Assembly (NCBI RefSeq): GCF_037975245.1
Contig: NC_092567.1
Location: 20,521,376-20,585,375, forward strand
Direction: 5' to 3'
Length of the DNA: 64,000 nucleotides
DNA from: Apostichopus japonicus
Lineage: Eukaryota > Echinodermata > Holothuroidea > Aspidochirotida > Stichopodidae
Translations under genes and position numbers: made by a program
Shown here: in pieces, positions 11,001 to 22,385 of the stretch
How the letters are laid out: every line of letters starts with the position of its first letter
How positions within the stretch are numbered: the stretch's first letter is position 1
The notes under the pieces: generated by a model
The model's input: the letters and a program-made list of their open reading frames with translations, nothing else
Told to the model about the DNA's origin: nothing
Database searches by the model: none

Positions 11001-14000
11001 ATAATTCTTCCCACACCACTGTGAGGAAACTTCCCATCTACTCACCACGGTCGTTCTCTTGCCAGAGACCCCTTTGACTTGAATAAACATGGCTGGATTT
11101 ATTTCTGCAGTGTCTGGAACGAACGATGGTTTCCAAGATAGATCCCGGAACAACTTCAGTGCACCCGAGCCTCTGACTTGCCTGAAGAAACAAGAAAATA
11201 TTGTTCAAATGTTATTTCTATAAAGCAAAGAAACAAAAACAAAACTGGAAGAAGAAACCAAAAGCATTTTGCAGATAAATATTACAAATAAAGCCGGGTC
11301 TTCAGATAATATTGAATGACTGAAATAATTCCTTTCATAGACTTGCTGTACATGATGTACTGTATATATTTACCTGGATGTAGAAGCATTTATTTGTGGT
11401 CTCCCCCCCCCCTGCCCCCAAGGAATATGATACTGGTTTCATGGAGTAAATTATACTTTACATCGGTAGCATGTTTACTTCATTATTGGTGGTGTTCTCA
11501 AGACTTTTTGGGATTAGGATCAACTAGAGGTCTGGATATTCCATGTTTTACTGTAACTAAAAGTACATTTACTGTCAATCATGTTTATAGATTAAAAAAT
11601 GATAAGAAATGTCTTTATGGATGAAGCTTGAACACGAATCAGCATATTTTTTCCCCACAAAATTGATTTGACTCAAGAACTTACTCTAGTACATGAGAGG
11701 GACTTTTGTTGAAGTGATTACCCAGATATTCACAAACTAACAATTTTGACTTAAAAATCAAATATTAGAGGTTTCACCATCTCGGTCTCATTATGGAAGA
11801 TAATATGCAACTTTGAAGAAAGTTGTTTTGAAATACTAACCAAAGTAAAGAAATGTTTTCATTTTCTTGAAGTTCATTACGTCGGTCTTCACCCAGAATA
11901 TCATCCAGTGATCGGATGGTGGTATTTACAGCTGAGAAGACTCTCACTGTTGGTCTGAGGATGCTGCTTTTTTCTTCCAACACCCTTAAAAAGTAATCCA
12001 TGGAGGTGACATCATATGGTACTGCTTTCTATTGGCATAAAAAAAGCAAAATCAAATATTAAATTAAGAAAAACATGTAGACAAGAGAAATAAATCTCTC
12101 TCAAGAAACTACAGAATGGATATTAGGAAATAATAAAAAATCATACAAAATGATGAGAATCATTTTTCAACATAATATCAAAATACAAAAACCGAACACC
12201 AGATTCATTAAGAGGTCAACCTGGTTAACCAAAAGAATTAGAAAAAAAATGCTGTACCTTCTAATTTTTTTACTAAGAGGCAAAAATATGAGTGAGTTTG
12301 ATAATCAGTGCAACATACCACTTGTGAAATTGTCTTTGTTGAATGATGTATACAAAAGTTGTATATCATAGTTTCACAGTCTTTGTGTTTGTAGTCTTCA
12401 CGGGGAACCACAGACAAGAAATGGCCACGCTGAAAGTGGTTGGGTATCTAGATTGGTAACTTAGTAGAGCTTACTTTATGTTCCTGAGGTCCACACTGGT
12501 TCAAATTCAGTTCTATCCAATCATTCTTATACTCTAGAATACTAAAATATGTTGATAATTTAATTGTCAGTCCTTTCTCTGTTCATAATAAATACAAACT
12601 AAATATGGACAGAAAGAAATTAAAACAAAGAATTGAAAGTTGACATGTAAATAAGGTCTGTTTATGAAATAAATTTACCTTCAACAAAACTAGATGAAGA
12701 TGTCCATCAGATATATCTGAGTCTACATTGTTGAAATCTGCTCTACGTGCAACTGGGATGTGGCTGACACCTCCGCAGATCCTAGAACAGTCATGGTCCG
12801 ATTTGAAAAATGGATTTTCCACAAGACACTCTTCATAGTACAGGGCTTGAAAGAGAAATAAAACATACACCTCATTAATTTAGAGTCATACAGTATGTCT
12901 TTAAACTGGGAAGACAAGTGCACAGGTTGTGACTAATTCTGGTGAAAAAGAAAAATCACAGAATTATAAGTATGGGAATGCACCACAAAAACAAACTTCA
13001 AACTATACTGTACTGGAAGGCCTGATGAGAGACAAAAAAATAAAACAAATTGCTTATTGAGCTAGCTCTTGCCTTTGATTATCATTGAACATTAGTATAT
13101 ATTGCCCCAAATATAATTTATTTTATAAATTACCTTGAGCAACTCAGTTTCCTAAATGTTTCATTTCAACTTGAAAAATTCTGCTTAGAAAAGTAATTGA
13201 ATGAAACCAATAAACGTGTGTGTAGATGAAAACAAATTCTGTGGGTGAATGGTTTTAAAGTTATGTGTGTTAACATAAATCTAGAGTTCAAATTTTTGGG
13301 AAATGACATTAAGAAAATTGGGGGCCTACTTCTTTCAAGGAGTAATTGTACATGTACAGTATTAGTTGACAGTATGAACTCTGGATATCAATGGTGACAA
13401 CCTGAAAATTCATAAATTCTGAATCACAAGTGTCAACCTTTCATTACAATTATACATCTAAAACACAACCCCTCTACAAATTTAAGTGTGCTAGTTGCGC
13501 GCAGCTTACGCGCGTAGAGCGAACATACAACAATGTTCGTAACTGTAAAAAAAATGTGAAGCAAACAAATTGGACTTAGAAAAAATTGCTTATATATGTC
13601 TTTGTGCACGAGTAGTTCTTGGACTTGAACCATGTTATAAACATTCAGTGGCCTTCCATGGTGCACACATGAAACCCCCGACATTAACCTTTGGAGATAT
13701 AAACTTCACTGGTTTTCCCATGGCAAAAATGAGACATGCACCCATATATATAGTACTGTACAGGGGCAATTAATTTGGAAGAAATATCCTCCAGATACAT
13801 GGGATAGAACCAACATTCCTGTACAGCTTATTTTATTGAACACCAGGAATGTGCTGAGAATGCTGCAGATCAGCATACAATACTTTTGAATCAAATTTCA
13901 AATGGTTTTAATATTTTTGGGAGGGTGGCAGTAAAGCACTGCTTGATGACATTGGAATAGTATCAATAATTTGGTTAGAATATTTTTTAGAATACCATTA

Positions 14001-14846
14001 AAGGGTGTGAAGACTCGCGCAAAAGAAACGTCTGATGCCGGTAATTTGACCTAGTTTCAAATGAGGTGTAACAGAAGTGTTAAACACCCGATCCCAGAAT
14101 ATACACACACAGCTTGCTACCGTCGGTAATTAGACACTAGTGTACAGTCAGTACATACAGCTGCGGTCAATACCCACAGCACAGTATACAAACAATACAG
14201 CGATGGACATCTCAGGTACTCCAGCTAAAGATAACAATAAAGGTACTACGTTTCATTACTGTCTGCATTTTGTAGCGACACGAACAAAACGTCACTTGCA
14301 AGCAACAGAAAGTTAACAATATTTCAGATGGCTGCAAGCGGTTTGGGGCGAGTCTTCAATGCCTTTAAAGTGGTGGCCACTGAGAGTTTAGTACAGATCA
14401 TGAGCACCCTACCACCTCACTTTTCCCTATGCATACTGCATGATACTACTTGGTGCAATTTACATCTCCAGTACCTATTACAATAATTAGCGGTATTACT
14501 TACATGTTAAATCAAAGCGAGTGGACAGAGGAAGGGTAAGAAGTCTTATACCCCTCAATAATGGATAGGCCAAATTTTCACCGTAATGGGAAATGTAGTA
14601 CTCTGTAGGCTTGTAGGCCATCAGTATTGACATGGCAACGAAGAATGCTACAAAAAATGTGGTGATTCCTAAAGACAATTTGCAAAATGAACGCCGCCAA
14701 TTTTGTCTAACCCTAGACTCTCCGAGATTGGCAACGTCGTTGAACAAACTGTACACCTCTCCATTTGAAAAGCCAACTTTACGGCAAAGTTTTATGAGAC
14801 GGTGAGCTTCTTGCTCTAGTTGGGATATCTTCTTTCCAGCTGCCAT
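8026..14846 (-). CDS. C6orf89/BRAP-like type II membrane protein, 6 exons
   Basis: Exons in transcript order: 14846-14504, 12845-12679, 12028-11841, 11181-11046, 10033-9898, 8111-8026; all GT/AG with matching phase, giving 351 aa, close to the human bombesin receptor-activated protein C6orf89. A helical cytosolic N-terminus (1-55) precedes one membrane segment (about 57-77, LSLGITTFFVAFFVAMSIL). IRLLTLPLSTRF (100-111) matches the family's IRLMSLPIAKKY, followed by an acidic Cys-containing stretch (DHDCSRICGG). The C-terminal domain has WVTQSEGECNVKLSPVQQCS (human FIIGSGEAMLQLIPPFQC), Cys307 and Cys311 matching the family's CxxxC, then DI and a Trp331-containing end matching human THWKVYVIARG. 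Family function is poorly known: the human protein is Golgi/cytoplasmic and reported to respond to bombesin receptor-3. Assignment is by remembered similarity, strongest at the membrane-proximal and C-terminal motifs. The last exon is read in a frame different from the long frames overlapping it. Confidence 0.85.
9399..9798 (+). mobile_element. hAT-like MITE in C6orf89-like intron 5
   Basis: 400 bp with perfect 11-bp terminal inverted repeats CAGTGGCGGAG … CTCCGCCACTG and flanks ccccccac / cccccaac (7 of 8). The interior shares 'gtcatttccggcgatct' and 'gctccgcaccaac' blocks with the element at 31635-31965, so it is the same broad family. Non-coding. Confidence 0.85.
10518..10906 (+). pseudogene. 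LINE reverse-transcriptase C-terminal fragment
   Basis: A plus-strand reading encodes the tail of a non-LTR retrotransposon ORF2: RRWKWIGHVLRKD, LGWTPEGRRKRGRPKTTWRR and, after one in-frame stop (TAA at 10830-10832), ANRTQWKNDVWDLCAFWHRE ending at about 10906. These are hallmark C-terminal motifs of RTE/Jockey-group LINEs. The copy is severely 5'-truncated and lies in intron 4 of the minus-strand C6orf89-like gene. Confidence 0.88.
12846..14503. other. C6orf89-like intron 1
   Basis: Largest gap in this gene. Apart from the TTAA-flanked MITE (13998-14368) it is AT-rich; a short GC palindrome (gcgcgcagcttacgcgcg, about 13497-13514) stands out. No exon could be supported; reading frames here have no recognisable motif. 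Confidence 0.5.
13998..14368. mobile_element. TTAA-flanked MITE, copy 1 (piggyBac/Kolobok-like)
   Basis: 371 bp including TTAA on both sides (13998-14001, 14365-14368). Ends AGGGTGTGAAGACTCGC and, inverted, AGGCATTGAAGACTCGC. Shares its whole length with the copies at 32160-32542 and 54107-54477, for example 'ctagtgtacagtca' and 'cagcttgctaccgtcggtaa'. Non-coding. TTAA target use suggests piggyBac or Kolobok mobilisation; no transposase is present to confirm. Confidence 0.88.
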
Positions 14847-15517
14847 AGTTTAATTGTCATTAACTGATTGGTGAGATAATGAGAAAGTTTCATCGAGGCC
14901 AAGGACTACTGTAAGTCTGTGGGTTTGATTCTGTCTCTGATACTGTGATACTGATGGGCCTATATGCTATATACAGCGGAAGTACTTCCGCAAGTCTCGT
15001 ATTTCTAGAAGACGTTAGTTGTGTGCATTAAAAGGGACAGCTCGTCCACATGTGGGATCTGAATACGTCCCAAATAGACGAAAACATTCAAGCAGCCCTG
15101 ATTTCGAATTTCATTCAGTCAACACAAGCGCACAATCAATAGGTTATATATTTTTTTCGATATGATTCATGGGCCAATGCCAAATTTTGAATTTCTGAAA
15201 ACTATTGTTCAATATCGTTTGTTGACTTTTTTTTGTCTAAGTGGTCCCTGGACGAGTTGACTGAACAACAATTAATTACATGTGTAACGTGTAACACGAA
15301 AAAGCTGCACAGCTGTTCCACATTGACGACTCTGTTTTGACCATTTATACGTAGGAAATTGGCTACGAATTAAAAGGTAAATCTGCTAGGTTCTCGAATC
15401 GACAGTGGCCTACCTGTACTAAAAGCAGTACCTTTTGCTGACCAGAACAACAGTTATCCTTTATTTCCCACGTGAAATGGGTATCAAATTATTGCAACCC
15501 AAAGTTATATTTGCAGA
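14847..15517. promoter_or_regulatory. Probable bidirectional promoter region
   Basis: 671 bp between the divergent start codons of the C6orf89-like gene (-) and the EGF-like membrane protein gene (+). No TATA box or clear initiator was picked out; 5' UTRs must occupy part of it. Assignment as a shared promoter is inference from head-to-head spacing under 1 kb. Confidence 0.5.
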
Positions 15518-17695
15518 ATGGACATCGGGATACCGATGTTCTTGCTGATTGAGACATTCCTCACCGTTGAGTTTTCTATTTCCAATTGCGAAGGTAGGCT
15601 ATAGCTACTGCAGTGTAGTCTGTAGTGAAACTGAGACTAACAGTAACACTTCACTACAGTAACACACTGTAACAATGCAACAGGCTAGGCTTTAAGTACA
15701 TGCATGTGCTCATGTAGATAGTCCAAGTTAGGACTAACTTAGTTAATTGTAGGCCTAGATAATGTTAGGCCACTTAAAGTCTCAATGTGTGTTTGTTGAT
15801 GAATTTCGGGAAACTTCCAAAGCAGATTCAATGTTTCTTATATTACCATTTTGTACTTGTAGACAGTTTTGTGTTGAGTTTGCTGAAGCCTGAAGATATG
15901 GTACTGTACCGTATTCAACTGCAAAAGACCAGTGCAGCCTACCAGAAAATGTATTTAACAAATTTCACACCAAGAATGATAATCCTAGTATAGGCGTAGC
16001 CTTTGGTCCTATTAACATAAGCTAGGATAGTTTAGACTTAGTTAGAATTACAGTTAGGATAGGCTTATGTGATTAGCACACTAAGTAGGAACAACCAAGT
16101 AGGGCTAAAGTTCTGTAAAAAAGTTAGATTGAAAGGGCCTAACCAACTTGTATTTCCAACAACATAGCCTAGGTTATGGCTTGCAATACTGTTTATTTAA
16201 TTTTCTACAAATAGGTGCTGTGAGCAGAGATTGCCCAGAAGAAGTGTGCAAGAGTGGAAACTGTACTGTTGTTGGGAAAAAATATCAATGTGGCTGTTAC
16301 AACATTGGATCTGGAGAACACTGTGATCCACATACTGATGGTAATCAATTTTTGTCATTGTTAATGTTTGAAAGAAGATTATATTCTCCAAGGCTAGTGA
16401 ATAAATGTAGTGATTTCTGCTCTTAGAATTACCACACATTGAATTACCACACACAGAACAGTTATTCCCATGATATGTACTCCACTTCTTATCTTACACG
16501 AACTCCAGGGCAATTTATTCCAGTTTGAATACAAAAAGGCAAGTTATCTTCGACAGTAACAGTCCTACAACTGTTGTGATATGTTGCAAGGCATACATTG
16601 CAATTCCTTAAACACTGTCATGTAAATTTTCTTGATGAAATTTGTTACCATGGACAAGATAGAACTTAATAAATAGAAACATTGTTTTGTTTAAATTGTT
16701 TTACTTAAACTGTTTATAGCAAGCTCCTTTACAAATATTCATCTGCAACCCTTTTTTAGCCAAGTGTGTTATTTATAGAAAATACCTTCATCAATGGATA
16801 TAAATGTTTTTTTTTCTGTTTTGCTTTTCCTTCTCTGTAGGACATGCTTGTGAAGTCCTACAATGTGTGGACGGTCTATGCAAAGTAAGCGATGAAAATG
16901 TATTCTTTTGTGAATGTATCGAGGGCTGGGAAGCCAAAAACTGCAACAAAAGAAAGCCTAACTACCATAGTAAGTCAAGTTTCTTAATTTTTTTCTTTTT
17001 CTCCTTCTAATTCTAGTCAGATTATAGATAAAACAGTCAAAAATCAAGCTGTTTGTATAAATAATTAAATGTTGTTTAAATCGCACATTATCAAGATTTC
17101 CTTCAACCGGTTGTTTTCCCCTCAAGTTACGCGTGTCAATCGTCCCGAAGATACACGGTCCCAGTGGCCCATCTATGAGAAAGATGTCAAATCCAGAGGA
17201 CAGGTGAGGGATTACACCGGGATCGCCGTCATGGTGGGGATCATCGGATTCTTGTCCGTATTCTCCTTCGTCTTCACCAAGCTGCTGAGGAGCAGCCAGA
17301 GGGAGGACTTTCTGATCGGAGCGGGATTGCGCAATTACCTCGGGGGTCTGCACGCGTCACGGATGCAAGACGAGAGCATAAGCAGGGGACGGGCTCTGAG
17401 AGCCGCCCAGACGACCCGATACTCCGGTAACCTTCTAGGCTGCACCTGCACGCTAGACACGGGACCGCAGTGCAGTTGTCCGTCCAGCAGTGGCGGTCAC
17501 AGGCTGAGACTGGAAGCCAGTATTCATCTAACGCACATCTGCGTGGAAGATTCCATCTCGAACCAGAGCGAGACCTCTCAGAGTCTGATATACGACCCGC
17601 CTCCAGTTTATGCCGATATCGTCTCAGAGAGGGTAACATTCATTAACCGGGGCTCGGAGACCCCCCCGCCTGCGTATGAGGACTTGGTCTTCTGA
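15518..17695 (+). CDS. Type I membrane protein: signal peptide, 2 EGF-like repeats, TM, PPxY tail
   Basis: Exons 15518-15593, 16215-16340, 16841-16969, 17127-17695; phases join (1,1,1) to give 299 aa. Residues 1 to about 20 form a signal peptide (MDIGIPMFLLIETFLTVEFS). EGF-like repeat 1 spans Cys32, 37, 42, 51, 53, 62; repeat 2 spans Cys71, 76, 81, 91, 93, 102, both with the C-x4-C-x4-C-x(8-9)-C-x-C-x8-C spacing and each on its own exon. One membrane helix lies at about 141-160 (TGIAVMVGIIGFLSVFSFVF), followed by a basic stop-transfer. The roughly 138-residue tail has a Cys cluster (GCTCTLDTGPQCSC) and ends with two PPxY motifs (PPVY 269-272, PPAY 291-294), ligands for WW domains of Nedd4-type ubiquitin ligases. 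Plausibly a surface protein with ubiquitin-regulated turnover. I do not recognise a named orthologue. Exon 4 is markedly more GC-rich than its surroundings. Confidence 0.87.
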
Positions 17696-18661
17696 TCATC
17701 GAGATGGGACGTCCTGGAGGACCAAGTTGTCCATGGGTGCTAAAGTCTATCAAATGTGCAATTAAGTGTATCCTTGGGATATACAGTAGTGGAGCTGGAT
17801 ATAGTCTAGCATGAACGTGTTGTACTTTCTGGTCACAACCTCTGTATGTTTTATCTTGTAAAATGCTAGACTTTCTAATCTAGCAAAGTTACATTGAATG
17901 GATATTCTAGTGGCTGAAGTCTGTGGCTTTACAAAATTACTCGAAAGTTTCTGCACCGTTTAGTGAAAATCACATCCTTATAGTAGTTTCTATGGCAACA
18001 GCAGAATGATTGATGTCATCTTAGCAATTGAGCTGAAAATGTTGACTTGTTGAAAATGTTGACTTGTTGAAAATGTTGACTGAAAATGTTGACAAATTGA
18101 GATAGCATTTTCAACTAACAGTGTGGAATATTTTTGTGTCTTCAAAATATAAAATTTACTCTCTTTGCCCGGAATATCCCTTAAAGACTGTAATTTCCTG
18201 GAGACCAGAAAAAGAAGTTAAAACTGAATTGTAAAAAAGTGCAATATAAAAGCAATATTCTTTGTGCATTTAGACACTGAAGTTATATTTTCATGAAACA
18301 AGTGTACAGCTGTGTTAAGATGTGCTCTCCACTCTCTTAAAATTTTCAGCTTATTTATTCTAGTTAACAATTTTTATGTAACATGTATGTCAGTCAGCAC
18401 ATATTTCTCTTTAAAAGTAAATGATTGTTTAATGTAAATGTCATGCTTGTTGAAATTTGAATTATGGGAGACTATTGTTATCTGAATATTTCAAGGGGCA
18501 GTACTGATGATCTTTGAAACTGTACATGTAAGATTTTTTTTTTTCTAGCAAGAATGATTGATCATGACATATAATTATAAAAATAATGATAAATATATAT
18601 GTAAAGTAATATGCAAAACTCCTAGCTCAGACTTAGACCTACTGTACAACACTTTATAATA

Positions 18662-19137
18662 TAAGGTGACCAGACGTCCCCGATTTTCGGGGACAGTCCC
18701 CGATTACAGTGTGCTGTCCCCGATGAACAAGTGTCCCCGAAAATGTCCCCGATTCGTCAAAATGTTCAGGAATTTCGAAAATATCCCACATTATTAGTAA
18801 AATAATTGTAAAAAACAAATTTATTCAAGTGTGCAGTTGCAGAACGGAACTAAACAGTATTTCAGGTGGGCCAGTGTAAAGTAGAATATGCTAGATCGAT
18901 CTAGCCTAGCACTCTTTCGTAAAGTAAATAAATTTCATCTAAGAAAAAGCTACATTTTTTAAAATAAAATTGATTTAAAAAGTGCTTCTGAGTATCACCA
19001 TTTTACATCTAAGCACCTTAGGCACTAGAAAATTTTCCAAAGGGGAGGGGGACATCCCCTCCCCTTAGACACCCCTCCCCCATATCAGTTATGCAATAAA
19101 TGTCCCTGATTCCAGTCAGGCAAATGTGGTCACCTTA
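18662..19137 (+). mobile_element. hAT-like MITE with GTCCCCGA iterations
   Basis: 476 bp with inverted ends TAAGGTGACCA … TGGTCACCTTA and a perfect 8-bp target duplication TTATAATA (18654-18661, 19138-19145). The first 100 bp contain about six GTCCCCGA motifs, including an inverted pair around 'ttttcgggg'. The 'ggtgaccagacgtcccc' terminus resembles a repeat type seen in many animal genomes. Non-coding. Confidence 0.88.
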
Positions 19138-19527
19138 TTATAATACATACTGTATACATATTTGCCTGCTTCAAAAACCAATAATTGTCGCAATTGAAGT
19201 TTTTGATTATAAATTTTCAATAAACATTGTTTTTTGACCATTATCAACACAATTAATCACTCAATTGATATGAAATCATGGTTTAGTAAAAAAATCCTGA
19301 AAAAAATGCAGGAAATACTTTAGTGTTCAAAATTTGTGTATCAGGTTTTTGAAGATTCTGGACATACGATTCTCTCATAAAGTACTAAATGTGGGTTCTG
19401 TGTACAAAACCTGCACATCTTTGCACAAGATGTGTAGCTACAGTAGTCGTCCATTTTGCATTATATACTGTACACATAGAATTTTGCGATGCAATACTGT
19501 GTAAATTATTTCCCTGAAATGATTCTT

Positions 19528-19605
19528 TCCTCCTCCTCCTCCTCCTCCTCCTCCTCCTCCTCCTCCTCCTCCTCCTCCTCCTCCCCCTCCTCCTCCTCTC
19601 CGTAG
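19528..19605 (+). repeat. (TCC)n microsatellite
   Basis: About 75 bp of nearly pure TCC. It creates long Arg- or Glu-rich frames on the minus strand that are not genes. Confidence 0.97.
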
Positions 19606-20348
19606 TGCTGAATAAACAGAACATGTAGCAGTTTTCCGACTGAAAGTGTTTGGCAGTTAGAGACTGAAATTGCCGATTCTTTAACAAATGTAACCAACCG
19701 TTGCGAAATTAATCTCGCATGCGTCCTAAACGAGCAGCTCTCGTTAACAGAAACATTCATTGTGTGTTTGTCATTCAATGGGGTGTGTGTACCGGGGAGG
19801 GAGAAAAGGGGGGGTGTCAGTTGTACAGTAAGACTAAAGGTCTTCAATAGTATCATAAACTAGGTAACACAAGTCGAGTTGGGTCATAGCCGTCCAGGAC
19901 AATTATCGGCGGGCTTTATGGCGTAGGGGTCGGTACTGTACAACAGTCACGATTTTGGCTGATATAATGGAAAATTCATCTTCAAATTTAGGGTAATTTA
20001 GTATCTGTAAATCTTTAATTTTACTTCACTTAGAGAAAGGCTTGGAATCATTCCAAATGTTAGGTTAAGTTTTTGGATTGATTGATTGATTTTTTTCTAT
20101 ATTTATTTATTCATTTATATGATTTTTTGTCTTGCGATCTTTACAATTGTTCTATGTTTTCTTTATGCAGCCATGGCTTGTGAGGTCTTCAGTATGAAGT
20201 GTGCAATATTTATTTATTTATGCTGTGAGAGTTTCCTTTGATTTTAAACATGCCAAGCAATTTTATGGTCTTTTAGTTAAGTTATATAATTATCTTACAG
20301 GCAGACAGACAACTGCAGACACATTGTAATGTTTACAGTGTATAGCTC

Positions 20349-20572
20349 GGAGTGTTAGCTCAGTGGTTAACACCGGTGCCTTTCAATCATAAGGTCCCCG
20401 GTTCGAGTCACTCCCAGATTAATGTATGTCGTCCAGTTACAGAGTTGTTGACAATGAACAATTCATAATCATGGATATTAAATATGAATGTAAGAGACTA
20501 ACTTCGGTCAGCTTGCGGCTTTGATAAGCCAATTAGGCTTCTTCGCGAGTTCCTGCTTGCAGGAGGATCTAA
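20349..20572 (+). mobile_element. tRNA-derived SINE, copy 1
   Basis: Head resembles a tRNA: GGAGTGTTAGCTCAGTGG (A box) and GGTTCGAGTCACTCC (B box and closing stem), followed by an unrelated body ('cttcggtcagcttgcggctt') and a terminal palindrome TCCTGCTTGCAGGAGGA. Copies at 50846-51070 (+) and 42521-42747 (-) share the whole length, which argues for a SINE rather than a functional tRNA gene. Confidence 0.85.
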
Positions 20573-22309
20573 TATACAGTGTATGTGTGCATAAACATAT
20601 ATAAAAAAACATTTCACAATTTTCCATGCAATTTACACTCTATGAGGTATTTTAAAGCAACTGTAAGGATTTATAGTACTGGCAGCAATAATCTATCAAC
20701 TAATCAACTAATGGTACTGGTTAAGTGCACAAGTTTTTTGTAAAATCTCAAGCTTACAGGCACCTAACTTCAGTCTCTTTTTACCTAATTTGGGGCATTA
20801 GCAAGGTCCATGATTATTCAGTTTCCCCATGCAGTAGTATAAACCGTTTTCCAACCTTTCGTAGATTTGATATTGAAAATTTTAACTTTTGTATAGTAAT
20901 TATAATGTTAACGTTTTTTGGCGTTATGAAGTCGCAGCAGGTCTGTACTTTATGAACTATAGGAGGATATTTTTTGTCAATACATATCTTTTTGTCACTT
21001 TCCCCGTACAGTACTGTATTCAGTGCTGTTGCCATAAACTTTGATAAACAGGGAGAGGGTGGGGTGGGGGGGAGTGGGGGAGACAGGCTGTTAAGATAAT
21101 TGCATGAAACAGTATGTGTTATACTTTCTATAGGATACCAATAAAATTGCTTCATAATGGGTATAGGAATGACAGAGAGGGATGAATGGGGCAGTGAGGG
21201 GGACGGGAGGTAGTAAGGGGTTCAAAGTAGTCCTCTCCATTTAAGAAAAGCACCAAACAAACCCCCTCCCCCCAAACTTTCCAACCCCCACCCCAAATCA
21301 CATTCAGTTCATGGTGAAGTACAAATTGTGTATTCTTGATTTAGTCGGGTAGTATTATTCATTGTAACTGCAACAAGGGTCAAGAGTACAAGCTCTCATT
21401 TTCTGCCTTTGCTCACTCCCCTCCAACACTCAGATATTAAGATTTGAATAGAATCTAGACTAAGTGATGCTAAAGTAACTAATGGGGCCGAATGCTGTAT
21501 CAAACATGTATAGCTCGCTGCCACCAGAAGTGCTTGCCTCTCCTGTCCCACGTGGTACACAATTTGGTACTACTGCTACAGTGCAAGCTACCTATACCCT
21601 AGCAATTCTCTACTTTCAATTTGGGGCCAAAGAAATTTTTCTCACTCAGTATTAAACATACTGTCTGTTTGTTGTATAATTGTACAGGCAAGTGCTGACC
21701 TTGATAAACTATTTTTAGCATCCTTTCTTAGCTTCCTTCACTAGCTGTGCTTGTTGGAGGGCAGGGGGGGGGTGATCTTTAGAACACCATCATCCATGCA
21801 AGGTGGGTATGATTGACACATTTTTTTAGATTTCGAAGCGCTACTGACGTTTTCCATCCATGTTGCCGTCTAAAATCCCTACCAGATGGGTTGCCTTGAA
21901 AATTGCCCTGGAATCAGATATGGTCAAGACCCATTTTGTAACAAGTTATTTTAAGTGGGTTATTGCCAAGATAGCTCTCACGGTTCACAAAAGACTTGCC
22001 AATATGATATTACTATCATATATATTATATTATCTCATCTTATATGTTGCAATACTTTTGGTGTAATATTATGTGTCAATGTTTTAACATTTGGTTATTT
22101 CCAGAATAGATCCTAATTTGTTGAATACTCTACAACTTTGTTTGTATTTATCTTGATCATGTCTACAGCCTGAGCAGATTTAGAAGCGTAGTGCACCCCT
22201 TCCCCCCCACCCTCCCACCCAACCCCTCCCACCTTAATTGTGCCAACTTCAAGACGAGAGTAATTGTAGATTTCCAGCTCCACTCCATGTCATTGATAAA
22301 GAAGTATAT

Positions 22310-22385
22310 TTTGTTAGCAAACTGCTAATCTAATGCAAAAGGAGGGCCTGAGGTTTTGATCCTAGCAGGATCTTCAAAGTTGAGC
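22310..22385 (+). repeat. Diverged copy of the hairpin-associated repeat
   Basis: 'ttagcaaactgct' followed about 40 bp later by 'gatcctagcaggatcttc' parallels the right half of the repeat at 48671-48854 on the other strand, with a deletion between. Short and degraded. Confidence 0.5.

Noticed and set aside
19385-19856. Two minus-strand frames with long Arg or Glu runs
   Set aside because: Products of the TCC microsatellite; no flanking exon evidence.
20349-20414. Possible tRNA gene (A and B boxes, closing stem)
   Set aside because: The same head plus a non-tRNA body occurs at three loci, so it is a SINE; the anticodon loop is also unclear.
21860-22066. 68-codon frame with a hydrophobic end
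   Set aside because: Isolated, AT-driven hydrophobicity, no splice partner or known motif.
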